Positions 1 to 5,985 of a stretch of 7,495 nt of DNA are shown piece after piece (position 1 is the first letter of the stretch; each line of letters starts with the position of its first letter). The notes under the pieces were generated by a model, which did no database searches, was not told the DNA's origin, and saw only the letters and a program-made list of their open reading frames with translations. The DNA is taken from positions 1 to 7,495 of the forward strand of contig JBHGBB010000188.1 in NCBI GenBank assembly GCA_041946755.1. The letters run 5' to 3'. Made by a program: the position numbers and the translations under genes. Origin of the DNA: JBHGBB01 sp041946755 (GTDB lineage Bacteria > UBP4 > UBA4092 > JAOAEQ01).

Positions 1-1604
1 TCCGCGCGGGCGACCTGCTGGTAGAAAAAGGTGAACTGGATAAAGCGACTACCCAATATACTTTAGCACTGCAGATTAATCCGAAAGCGACCGAGGCAGC
101 CAAAAAATTAAAAACTATTTCCGCTAAAATCGAACAGATTCGAATGGAACGATTAGCCCCGAATTTTATTGATGGCGATCGGATGCTCTCCCAAGGAAGA
201 TATAAAGAAGCGTTAGGTTACTATCAGGATATCTATAATAAAAACCCGAATTCGGAATTAACCGAATATGCCCGCAAGAAAATCGCTGCCACCTATTTCG
301 AATTGGGTAAATATGACCTCGACCATATCAGTAAATCAGATGCAACTACCGCATTTGAGAAATCGCTGGAATTCGACCGGAAGAATCCGGAGGTATATTT
401 TGCCCTCGGCAGTGTATATCTAGCTGCTGGCAGGCAGGAACAGAACGCGATCAATCAATTTAGCCAGGGATTACAACTCCGGCCAAACGACCAAGGTGCA
501 TTATTCCAACGGGCAGACGCTTATTATCGGCTCGGCTTATATGCTGAAGCTGTCGAAGATTATAAATTAGCGGTGACCAGCGATATCACTGATAGCATGA
601 AACAATCGGTATCAAAACAAATCGCTGCCGCTTATTTAAATTTAGGTAAAAAAACCGCTGAACTCAATGCTTCGGATACCGCTTTATTTTATTTCCAACA
701 ATCGTTAGTATATCGTCCGGATTATGGGCTCGCTTATTATGAAATCGGGAACATGCAGTTCAAACGGAATAAATTCGATGATGCCGCCCTCATGTTGGAA
801 AAAGCCATAACGCTGGAACCGAACCGAACCGAAATATATAAACTACTCGGAGATACCAACGTTAAACTGCAGCGATATGCCGAGGCGATTAAACGATACC
901 AACGCGCAACTGAACTTACCCCGAACGATAACGTTATCTGGACCGCATTAGCCGATGCCTATCGATATCGGGGAATGTATCCCGATGCGATCAAGAATTA
1001 CGAGAAATCGTTGGAAATCGAACCCAACTATTTCCCGGCACATCTCGGACTTGGTATGACCTATGAAAACACCGAACAATATGACCAGGCGATTCTGCAT
1101 TATCGCCGGGCAACCGAAATCCGACCGGATGATAATCAAGCGCATCTGGCCTTAGGAACACTCCTCTACCGGCAATTGAAACAAAACGATGCCGCACGAA
1201 AAGAATTCGCAACCGTCCTAAATGCCAATCCGCAGAATCCAATCGCCCGATTCGGGCTCGGTCAGATAAATATGGCCGAAGGATTCTATTCGAACGCAAT
1301 TGGTGATTTCCAGGATGCGATTAAAGCGAAACCGGATTATGCTGAAGCGTATAGTGAAATGGGAAAAGCATATCGATACCGGAAGAATTATGAATTCGCG
1401 TTAGAAGCGTATAGCAAAGCAACGGCATTGAATCCCAATCTGGCAGAACCATATCAAGGGATGGGAATATTATACCATCAGGTTTTTCAGGATTACCCGA
1501 AAGCACTCCAAAATTATCAGCTGTTTCTAAAAGTTGGTGGGAAAGACCCGCAGGTGCTATCCTGGATAGAAGAAGTTAAATTATCGATGGGTGAAACGAA
1601 ATAA
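1..1604 (+). CDS. TPR-repeat protein, 5' end outside the window
   Basis: The reading frame is open from base 3 through the ATG at 144 to the TAA at 1602-1604, and the residues before that ATG already form a TPR (GDLLVEKGELDKA, then ALQINP). The ATG at 144 is therefore internal and the gene begins upstream of the window. About 14 tandem TPR-like units of roughly 34 residues can be counted. Typical examples are LGDTNVKLQRYAEAIKRY and LADAYRYRGMYPDAIKNY, most ending in a proline such as LEPN, LTPN, IEPN or IRPD. Two units (around codons 55-80 and 165-190 counted from base 144) carry short insertions before the second helix. No membrane segment or other domain is visible in the part present, and the protein ends soon after the last repeat. 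TPR arrays are protein-binding scaffolds; partner and role cannot be told from this. Its neighbour gatC is convergent and unlikely to be related in function. Confidence 0.9.
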   Translation, partial: RAGDLLVEKGELDKATTQYTLALQINPKATEAAKKLKTISAKIEQIRMERLAPNFIDGDRMLSQGRYKEALGYYQDIYNKNPNSELTEYARKKIAATYFELGKYDLDHISKSDATTAFEKSLEFDRKNPEVYFALGSVYLAAGRQEQNAINQFSQGLQLRPNDQGALFQRADAYYRLGLYAEAVEDYKLAVTSDITDSMKQSVSKQIAAAYLNLGKKTAELNASDTALFYFQQSLVYRPDYGLAYYEIGNMQFKRNKFDDAALMLEKAITLEPNRTEIYKLLGDTNVKLQRYAEAIKRYQRATELTPNDNVIWTALADAYRYRGMYPDAIKNYEKSLEIEPNYFPAHLGLGMTYENTEQYDQAILHYRRATEIRPDDNQAHLALGTLLYRQLKQNDAARKEFATVLNANPQNPIARFGLGQINMAEGFYSNAIGDFQDAIKAKPDYAEAYSEMGKAYRYRKNYEFALEAYSKATALNPNLAEPYQGMGILYHQVFQDYPKALQNYQLFLKVGGKDPQVLSWIEEVKLSMGETK

Positions 1605-1685
1605 CCCGCTACCTTGCCTTTACCTAACGACTATCCCTAAACAGAACCCATCCTTACCCAGACTCTTTTAAGCTAGAATACTTTT

Positions 1686-1705
1686 AAGATAAGATAAGAT
1701 AGGAT
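1686..1705. repeat. Short AAGAT tandem repeat
   Basis: Three perfect AAGAT units followed by AGGAT lie in the 108-base gap between the convergent TPR and gatC genes. The word CTTTTAAG also occurs twice just before (1665-1672 and 1681-1688). No hairpin followed by a T run was found in this gap for either strand, so neither gene has an obvious intrinsic terminator here. Confidence 0.5.
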
Positions 1706-1712
1706 GCGATTA

Positions 1713-2000
1713 TTACTCTAGCACCGGTGGTACTTTAAAACACCCATCTTGTTCATCCGGTGCATTTTGCAGCATCTCTTGTTTGCCGGGAGAAGGTTTC
1801 ATCGCATCAACTCGAAATACATTGCGTAACGGCAGAACATGTGAGGTCGGTTCAACTGCTGAAGTATCCAGCTCATTGATCTTCTCTACATAAGCTAGAA
1901 TCTGATTCAAATCTTTCAGAAACGCTGCTTTCTCAGTTTCATTCAAATGCAATCGCGCTAAATAGGCAACATGTTCAACATCGGTTATGGTTACTGGCAT
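1713..2000 (-). CDS. gatC: Asp/Glu-tRNA(Asn/Gln) amidotransferase subunit C (GatC)
   Basis: The product is a 95-residue GatC, the usual length. GatC is the small subunit of the GatCAB complex, which amidates Asp-tRNA(Asn) and/or Glu-tRNA(Gln) in organisms lacking the matching synthetases. Family hallmarks are visible in order: VEHVAYLARLHL (8-19), the helix leading to ILAYVEKINELDT (34-46), VEPTSHV (49-55), RNVFRVD (59-65), LQNAPDE (77-83) and the terminal FKVPPVLE. I chose the ATG at 2000 because MPVTITDVEHVA is the normal family N terminus; an in-frame TTG at 2024 would add eight atypical residues. No Shine-Dalgarno sequence precedes 2000. A 14-bp hairpin lies 22 bases upstream of this start. 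Neither gatA nor gatB follows, since the next gene is the convergent TPR gene, so the other subunits must be encoded elsewhere. Confidence 0.93.
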   Translation of the reverse strand: MPVTITDVEHVAYLARLHLNETEKAAFLKDLNQILAYVEKINELDTSAVEPTSHVLPLRNVFRVDAMKPSPGKQEMLQNAPDEQDGCFKVPPVLE

Positions 2001-2022
2001 AATGGTTTGAGGATGAAGTAGC

Positions 2023-2057
2023 AAGTATCAAGCACCAATATTCGGTGCTTGATACTT
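2023..2057. repeat. Perfect 14-bp inverted repeat (hairpin) between the Tudor-like ORF and gatC
   Basis: AAGTATCAAGCACC (2023-2036) is the exact reverse complement of GGTGCTTGATACTT (2044-2057), with a 7-base loop. On the minus strand, the coding direction of both neighbours, no T run follows, so a classical terminator is unlikely in that direction. On the plus strand CGTATTTT follows, which is a weak T-rich tail and could stop antisense transcripts coming from the TPR gene side. The element could also be an mRNA processing or stability hairpin. Confidence 0.8.
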
Positions 2058-2082
2058 CGTATTTTATACTAATTTAGCTTTC

Positions 2083-2430
2083 TTACTCTTCCTCTTCTTC
2101 ATCTCCTTCAGCATTATCATCTTCTTCTTTCAAGGTTTCGAAATGTGAGACTGAAGGGAGCGAGTCATTTTCGGGATGAGTTTCTTCAACTTCCTCTTCA
2201 ATAATCGGCTTAACGTAACTTTTCGGTGGTGGTGCAGCCGTTCCGACTTTCTTCAATTTAGCGAATTTCACCATCAGGGTTTTCATTTTATCCTCTTTAT
2301 AAAACTGCACCATCACTTTCGCTTTATCGCCGGAGCCGCTTCGATGCATGACGACTCCCAATCCCCATTTCGGATGTTCAACTTTATCATTTATATCAAA
2401 TTCCACAACTTCGGTATTATCAACTGCCAT
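2083..2430 (-). CDS. Stand-alone PcrA C-terminal Tudor-like domain with an acidic tail
   Basis: The product has 115 residues. Residues about 9-62 (VEFDINDKVEHPKWGLGVV, then a glycine-containing turn, a hydrophobic strand VMVQFY, and KTLMVKFAKLKKV) match the pattern of the Tudor-like domain at the C terminus of PcrA/UvrD helicases: GDKV-H-K(W/F)G-G-V, then a strand, then K-L----A-L-K. In PcrA this domain is known to contact RNA polymerase. A proline-containing linker (66-76, with APPPK) leads to a very acidic tail (78-115) ending DEEEEE. The ATG at 2430 is preferred because AAGGAGG lies 7 bases before it; an ATG at 2457 is in frame but has no such site. The start overlaps the helicase stop by 11 bases, which implies coupled translation. 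The pairing suggests a subunit working with the truncated helicase. It could instead be a DUF3553-like or CarD-like small regulator, but its position favours the PcrA link. Function is inferred. Confidence 0.82.
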   Translation of the reverse strand: MAVDNTEVVEFDINDKVEHPKWGLGVVMHRSGSGDKAKVMVQFYKEDKMKTLMVKFAKLKKVGTAAPPPKSYVKPIIEEEVEETHPENDSLPSVSHFETLKEEDDNAEGDEEEEE

Positions 2431-4429
2431 AATAAAACCTCCTTCTATCGTAAGCATAATATTTTGCCATAGATGGCACTTGTTTGTGAAGAGGAGAAAT
2501 ATCTTTTACCCATTCCGGATTGATTTCCTGCAAAAACCGGGATGGCGGATTATATACAATCTGCCCGTATTGCCGCCGGGAACTGGCAGCAGTTAACATT
2601 ACCTGTTCTTTCGCCCGGGTTAGCCCAACATAACATAATCGCCGTTCTTCTTCAACCTCTTCATTAAACTCCAGATGGTCATCATCGCGCAAACATGGAA
2701 ACAGCTGCTCTTCCATTCCGATAATGAATACCAAGGGAAACTCCAGTCCTTTTGCGCTATGGAGCGTCATTAGCTGCACCGCATCGATATCTTCCGACTG
2801 AATATCGCTATTAGTTACCAGTGATACTTCGTTTAGAAAAGCAAGCAGCGATTTATCTTCACTGCGCGACTCGAACTCTTTTATCGCCGATACCAGTTCT
2901 TTAACATTATCGATCCGCGATTCACTTTCTTCCGGATCGTAATATTTCAAATAGGTAAAATAATCCAGGTGATCGATTAATTTTTTCAGCAAATCACTGG
3001 CAGATATTCCCTCTGCTGCTGCCTGCAATCCGGTTAAAAGCGATACTAATCCAGCGATTTTTGTTTTGATGCCCTTATTAAGTATCGGAACCTCTTGCAC
3101 TTGTTCCAGTACTTGAAATAGTGATAATCTCTTTTCTGCAGCATATTGTTTCAACCGCATAACTGAGGTAGAACCAATCCCGCGGCTTGGCGTATTGATG
3201 ATTCGTTCCACTGATAAATCGTCCGATGGATTAACTAAAATCCGTAGATAAGCGATGATATCTTTAATTTCTTTTCGTTCATAGAATCTCATTCCGCTCA
3301 CAATAACATAGGGGATTCGAGCCCGACGTAATGCATCTTCCAGTACCCGCGATTGCGCATGCGTCCGATAAAACACCGCTGCCTGCCGATATTTCCGGCC
3401 GAGATTCTCTTTCCAATCCAACAACTGCTGACAAACCCAGACTGATTCCAGGGTTTCATCCGGTGCATAAAAAAACTGCGGGGGTATCCCCTGCTTCTTC
3501 TCGGTTTTCAACTGCTTATTATGCCGTCGGGGATTGCGAAGGATCAACCGATTCGCCGCTTCCAGGATATTCGGGGTGGACCGATAGTTTTGTTCCAGCG
3601 TAACCACTTTAACTTCCGGATAATCCTTTTCGAAATTTAGAATGTTCCGGATATCCGCACCACGCCATCCATAGATTCCCTGGTCATCATCTCCCACCAC
3701 ACATATTTGACGATAATATTCCGCTAATTTATTAATCAACAGATATTGCGCACGATTGGTATCCTGATATTCATCTACCAGAATATATCGAAATTGCCGC
3801 TGATATAACGCTACCACTTCCGGGAATTTAGTGAATAGCCGAACGGTTAAACTCAGTAAATCATCGAAATCGACCGCGTTCCTTTGTTTCAATTCTTCCT
3901 GATACCGCGAATATACTTGACTCACGATCTGCCGGTACAAATCATGTTTACCGAAGGTATAATCTTCAGCATCAATCAGTTTATTTTTCGCCTGGGATAT
4001 CTCACCAAGAATGGCTTTCGGATTCCACTCTTTCGGGTCATAATTCTGCTCTTTCAGGCATTCCCGAACTAATCCTAACTGGTCATCCGTATCGTAGATA
4101 GTGAATTCCGGCTTATATCCTAACGATTGAATATGCCGATGCAGAATCCGAACACAAGCGCTATGAAATGTACTAACCCACATTTTATGCAAATCAGCAT
4201 CAACCAATTTCGCTACCCGAGATTTCATTTCCTCGGCAGCTTTGTTGGTAAACGTTACGGCCAATAGTTCTGTCGGGCGAACATAACCTTGTTGGATAAG
4301 ATAGGCGATGCGATAGGTGATCACCCGGGTTTTACCGCTACCTGCCCCGGCGAGTACTAATAACGGTCCATCGAGATAGGTTACCGCTTCCCGCTGTTTT
4401 GGATTCAAATCGTTCAGTAAGTCTTTCAT
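2420..4429 (-). CDS. pcrA: ATP-dependent DNA helicase, PcrA/UvrD type, lacking the C-terminal Tudor domain
   Basis: The product is a 669-residue superfamily 1A 3'-5' helicase for repair and for clearing proteins or RNA polymerase from DNA. All core motifs are present: Q motif LNPKQREAV (8-16), Walker A AGAGSGKT (27-34), Ia VTFTNKAAEEM (58-68), STFHS (86-90), II VDEYQDT (218-224), III GDDDQGIYGWRGAD (246-259), IV LEQNYRS (278-284), V LMTLHSAKGLEF (553-564) and VI RRLCYVGLTRAKEQ (596-609). The stretch around 488-520 (YFTYLKYYDPEESESRIDN) is typical of the PcrA 2B region. The protein ends about 60 residues after motif VI, where PcrA normally continues through a linker into a Tudor-like domain. 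That domain is encoded separately by the next, overlapping ORF. The ATG at 4429 is needed to keep the Q motif near the N terminus. There is no Shine-Dalgarno sequence: seven T's from a hairpin terminator abut the ATG. A LexA-like box 48 bases upstream suggests DNA-damage control. Confidence 0.96.
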   Translation of the reverse strand: MKDLLNDLNPKQREAVTYLDGPLLVLAGAGSGKTRVITYRIAYLIQQGYVRPTELLAVTFTNKAAEEMKSRVAKLVDADLHKMWVSTFHSACVRILHRHIQSLGYKPEFTIYDTDDQLGLVRECLKEQNYDPKEWNPKAILGEISQAKNKLIDAEDYTFGKHDLYRQIVSQVYSRYQEELKQRNAVDFDDLLSLTVRLFTKFPEVVALYQRQFRYILVDEYQDTNRAQYLLINKLAEYYRQICVVGDDDQGIYGWRGADIRNILNFEKDYPEVKVVTLEQNYRSTPNILEAANRLILRNPRRHNKQLKTEKKQGIPPQFFYAPDETLESVWVCQQLLDWKENLGRKYRQAAVFYRTHAQSRVLEDALRRARIPYVIVSGMRFYERKEIKDIIAYLRILVNPSDDLSVERIINTPSRGIGSTSVMRLKQYAAEKRLSLFQVLEQVQEVPILNKGIKTKIAGLVSLLTGLQAAAEGISASDLLKKLIDHLDYFTYLKYYDPEESESRIDNVKELVSAIKEFESRSEDKSLLAFLNEVSLVTNSDIQSEDIDAVQLMTLHSAKGLEFPLVFIIGMEEQLFPCLRDDDHLEFNEEVEEERRLCYVGLTRAKEQVMLTAASSRRQYGQIVYNPPSRFLQEINPEWVKDISPLHKQVPSMAKYYAYDRRRFYYGS
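2438..2445 (-). promoter_or_regulatory. Strong Shine-Dalgarno site inside the helicase gene
   Basis: Read on the minus strand this is GAAGGAGG, 7 bases before the ATG at 2430. It lies within the last codons of the helicase (the Asp-Arg-Arg-Arg-Phe stretch). It is the best ribosome-binding site in the window; most other starts here have weak or no sites. It decides the start of the small Tudor-like ORF and argues that this ORF is translated on its own rather than being a frameshifted helicase tail. Confidence 0.85.
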
Positions 4430-4472
4430 AAAAAAAGATTACACAGCAGGAATTATTTCCCGTTGTGTAATC
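4430..4472 (-). terminator. Intrinsic-terminator-like hairpin with T7, abutting the pcrA ATG
   Basis: On the minus strand GATTACACA (4472-4464) pairs perfectly with TGTGTAATC (4445-4437). Inside, after one mismatch, a C-G, a G-T and four GGAA/TTCC pairs close on a 4-base loop. Seven T's (4436-4430) follow directly, and the pcrA ATG is the very next base. It lies 27 bases after the rfaE2 stop, so it could simply end rfaE2 transcription. Because it also sits in the pcrA leader, it could act as an attenuator. Confidence 0.85.
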
Positions 4473-4477
4473 GAGAT

Positions 4478-4489
4478 GAACAAATGTTC
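4478..4489. promoter_or_regulatory. Putative LexA (SOS) box upstream of pcrA
   Basis: GAACAAATGTTC has perfect 5-base inverted arms (GAACA/TGTTC) and fits the LexA/DinR consensus GAAC-R-N-R-Y-GTTC known from Bacillus and relatives. It lies 48 bases before the pcrA start and, if the candidate promoter at 4498-4524 is real, just at the transcription start, a normal place for repression. Helicases of this family are SOS-controlled in some bacteria. No lexA gene is in the window, so the organism's own box is unknown. Confidence 0.6.
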
Positions 4490-4497
4490 TAGTCGTT

Positions 4498-4524
4498 TCT
4501 ATAACTCTTTTTTGATTTTTTCAA
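4498..4524 (-). promoter_or_regulatory. Candidate pcrA promoter
   Basis: On the minus strand TTGAAA (4524-4519) and TATAGA (4503-4498) are separated by 15 bases, somewhat short for a sigma-70 promoter. The region overlaps the end of rfaE2, which is A-rich (Lys codons), so the match could be chance. The support is the LexA-like box just downstream and the terminator-like hairpin, which makes a separate pcrA promoter plausible. Confidence 0.35.
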
Positions 4525-4993
4525 TTAGCGCCGTAGTCGAATATCCGGGAGTTAAAGGAATCGCCATCACTTTCCCGCCATAGGCAAGAACCTCTTTTTT
4601 CCCCACAATCTCATCTAAGGCATAATCCGCACCTTTTACCAGCACATCCGGATGTAGAAGTAGAATCGTTGCTAATGGTGTCGGTTCTCCAAAAAAAGTT
4701 ACAAAATCTACACAGGTTAATGCCGCCAGCATTTCCGCTCGCTCTTGTTCGCTAAGAATCGGGCGGGAAGGACCTTTAAGTCCTCGAACCGAAGCGTCGG
4801 TATTTATTGCTATAATAAGCCTATCTCCTTGTGCTTGTGCTTCTTGTAATAGTCGAACATGCCCGAGGTGAATCAGGTCAAAACAACCATTCGTAAACAC
4901 TATTTTCTTCCCTTGTTTTTGGAGGTTAGCTATGATTGGCTGTAATTCTTCTCGCGATTTTATTTTCGATTTAGGTTGCTGCTGGTTACTCAT
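4499..4993 (-). CDS. rfaE2: D-glycero-beta-D-manno-heptose 1-phosphate adenylyltransferase (RfaE2/HldC)
   Basis: The product is a 164-residue nucleotidyltransferase that joins AMP from ATP to heptose 1-phosphate, giving ADP-heptose for lipopolysaccharide core or other surface glycans. Visible features are the short N-terminal lead KIKSREEL (10-17), the nucleotide-binding signature FTNGCFDLIHLGH (33-45) with the HLGH motif at 42-45, NTDASVRGLKGPSRPI (64-79), ERAEMLAAL (84-92), VKGADYALDEIVG (119-131) and GYSTTALIEKI (150-160). This is the stand-alone form, lacking the sugar kinase domain found in fused HldE proteins. The ATG at 4993 gives a normal N terminus but has no clear Shine-Dalgarno sequence; the 10-base palindrome AGATATATCT lies directly before it. 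It follows gmhA after an 84-base gap that holds a possible promoter, and a strong terminator-like hairpin follows it. The kinase (hldA) and the later epimerase (hldD) are not in the window. Confidence 0.93.
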   Translation of the reverse strand: MSNQQQPKSKIKSREELQPIIANLQKQGKKIVFTNGCFDLIHLGHVRLLQEAQAQGDRLIIAINTDASVRGLKGPSRPILSEQERAEMLAALTCVDFVTFFGEPTPLATILLLHPDVLVKGADYALDEIVGKKEVLAYGGKVMAIPLTPGYSTTALIEKIKKEL

Positions 4994-5023
4994 AGATATA
5001 TCTGAAATAAAATAACCTTGATT

Positions 5024-5053
5024 TTTATACTTGAATCTCGGTAATCAATGCAA
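5024..5053 (-). promoter_or_regulatory. Weak candidate rfaE2 promoter
   Basis: In the gap between gmhA and rfaE2, TTGCAT (5053-5048) and TATAAA (5029-5024) are 18 bases apart on the minus strand, 31 bases before the rfaE2 ATG. The gap is AT-rich, so chance matches are easy. The 84-base spacing and missing Shine-Dalgarno sequence make a separate start of transcription possible. Confidence 0.3.
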
Positions 5054-5077
5054 GAAATCCGAACAAAAACGATACGG

Positions 5078-5644
5078 TTATAATTGTTCTTCAACCAACT
5101 CGCAGAGGATATGCCCGACAGTAATATGCGCTTCCTGAATTCTGGGAGTGCTCTTTGAAGGTATGGTTAAACAAATATCTACCAACTGTGCCAAATTCCC
5201 TCCGGTACCTCCGGTAAACCCGATAGTTTTCAAATGGTGTTGTTTTGCATAAGATATCGCCTGATTCACATTTTCTGCTTTTCCGCTGGTACTAATCCCA
5301 ATGATGAGATCTCCAGGAAGTGCTATTGCTTCCAGCTGGCGAACGAATACCTTTTCATAGCCATAATCGTTTGAAATCGAAGTTAAAACGGAAGTGTTCA
5401 CCGTCAATGCAATCGCCGGCAAACCTTTCCGCTCTTTCATAAATCGGCCGACTAATTCGCAGGCAATATGCTGGGCATCAGCAGCACTACCCCCATTACC
5501 AAACAAAATAATCTTTCCACCTCGCCGATAAGTAGCTATTATTTCAGTAGCAATTTGTGTAATCAATCCAACAAACTCATCACTTTGTAATAAATATTTT
5601 ACTTCGATACTCTCTTGTAGTCTTTTCTTGATTATCTCTTGCAT
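5078..5644 (-). CDS. gmhA: Phosphoheptose (sedoheptulose 7-phosphate) isomerase GmhA
   Basis: The product is a 188-residue SIS-domain enzyme converting sedoheptulose 7-phosphate to D-glycero-D-manno-heptose 7-phosphate, the first step to ADP-heptose (or GDP-heptose). Motifs in order: GNGGSAADAQHIACELVGRF (49-68), TSVLTSISNDYGYEKVF (84-100), GISTSGKAENV (116-126), GFTGGTGG (142-149) and TPRIQEAHITVGHILCELVE (166-185). By alignment with the E. coli enzyme as I recall it (H61, E65, Q172, H180), the metal/catalytic residues are H59, E63, Q170 and H178, all present. One small oddity is Asn83 in LTVNTS, where LTTDTS is common. The ATG at 5644 gives a full-length N terminus, with AGGAAG about 11 bases upstream. 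It is separated from the DUF2273 gene by about 50 bases and probably shares transcription with it. With rfaE2 downstream it forms a partial ADP-heptose gene set. Confidence 0.95.
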   Translation of the reverse strand: MQEIIKKRLQESIEVKYLLQSDEFVGLITQIATEIIATYRRGGKIILFGNGGSAADAQHIACELVGRFMKERKGLPAIALTVNTSVLTSISNDYGYEKVFVRQLEAIALPGDLIIGISTSGKAENVNQAISYAKQHHLKTIGFTGGTGGNLAQLVDICLTIPSKSTPRIQEAHITVGHILCELVEEQL

Positions 5645-5694
5645 GGGATGAATAGCTTCCTATGGATTAAAAATGCAGAATATTGCGATTAACC

Positions 5695-5943
5695 TTATCT
5701 TTTACGATTGGCAGTAAATAACCGGTCAAGAATTTCGCCCCAATCCTGCCGGGTATCAAGATATTTTCCGATACCAAATCCCAAAATAACACACAATACT
5801 ACAATAACAGTTTTCCAGAAATGTAAAGTTACTAAAAGGAGACCGATAACAAAACCTATAAGTAATCCGAGTGTAGTTCGCGGTCTTCGTTCAATCCAAT
5901 CTAATATAGCTGACCACATAGGTATAAATCCAAAATCCCACAT
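5695..5943 (-). CDS. DUF2273 small integral membrane protein of the Asp23/AmaP module
   Basis: The product is a small membrane protein of about 82 residues. It has a short N-terminal helix (WSAILDWIERRP), a glycine-rich membrane segment (TTLGLLIGFVIGLLLVTL), a short turn with FWKT, a second segment (VIVVLCVILGFGIG), and a soluble end KYLDTRQDWGEILDRLF. This two-segment pattern with an FWK turn and a terminal D-----IL-RLF is that of DUF2273 proteins, found beside Asp23 and AmaP genes. Exact role unknown; it probably acts with AmaP at the membrane. The start is uncertain. ATG at 5943 is used here, TTG at 5976 would add 11 residues, and ATG at 5919 would give the N terminus most like the family. 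None has a good Shine-Dalgarno sequence. A 6-bp hairpin lies just before 5943. Confidence 0.85.
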   Translation of the reverse strand: MWDFGFIPMWSAILDWIERRPRTTLGLLIGFVIGLLLVTLHFWKTVIVVLCVILGFGIGKYLDTRQDWGEILDRLFTANRKR

Positions 5944-5948
5944 TTTGT

Positions 5949-5964
5949 CCCGAAGAATTTCGGG
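5949..5964. repeat. Small hairpin before the DUF2273 start
   Basis: CCCGAA (5949-5954) and TTCGGG (5959-5964) are perfect inverted arms with a 4-base loop, between the amaP stop and the ATG at 5943. No T run follows on the minus strand. It could affect which DUF2273 start is used or adjust expression within the operon; it could also be chance. Confidence 0.45.
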
Positions 5965-5985
5965 GCTCAAAGTCAAATTTAACGA

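Noticed and set aside
144..146. ATG at 144 as the start of the TPR gene.
   Set aside because: The frame is open to base 3 with TPR-like residues before it, and no Shine-Dalgarno site precedes the ATG.
2063..2068. TATAAA on the minus strand as a -10 box of a gatC promoter.
   Set aside because: No -35-like sequence at a usable distance; the position 17 bases upstream reads GAAGAG. AT-rich intergenic sequence explains it.
2420..2460. The Tudor-like ORF as merely a frameshifted tail of a broken or recoded pcrA.
   Set aside because: A strong Shine-Dalgarno site 7 bases before an ATG, an 11-base overlap, and an intact downstream ORF favour a real separate gene. A prfB-like +1 shift is unlikely because the SD is too far from the stop. 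Not fully excluded, so noted in the findings.
2176..2596. Plus-strand ORFs of 98 and 82 codons opposite the Tudor-like ORF and the end of pcrA.
   Set aside because: Antisense shadows of genes with clear family motifs; their translations show low-complexity runs and no recognisable domain.
4994..5003. Palindrome AGATATATCT just before the rfaE2 start as an operator.
   Set aside because: A 10-base AT-rich palindrome is expected by chance, and nothing else supports regulation there.
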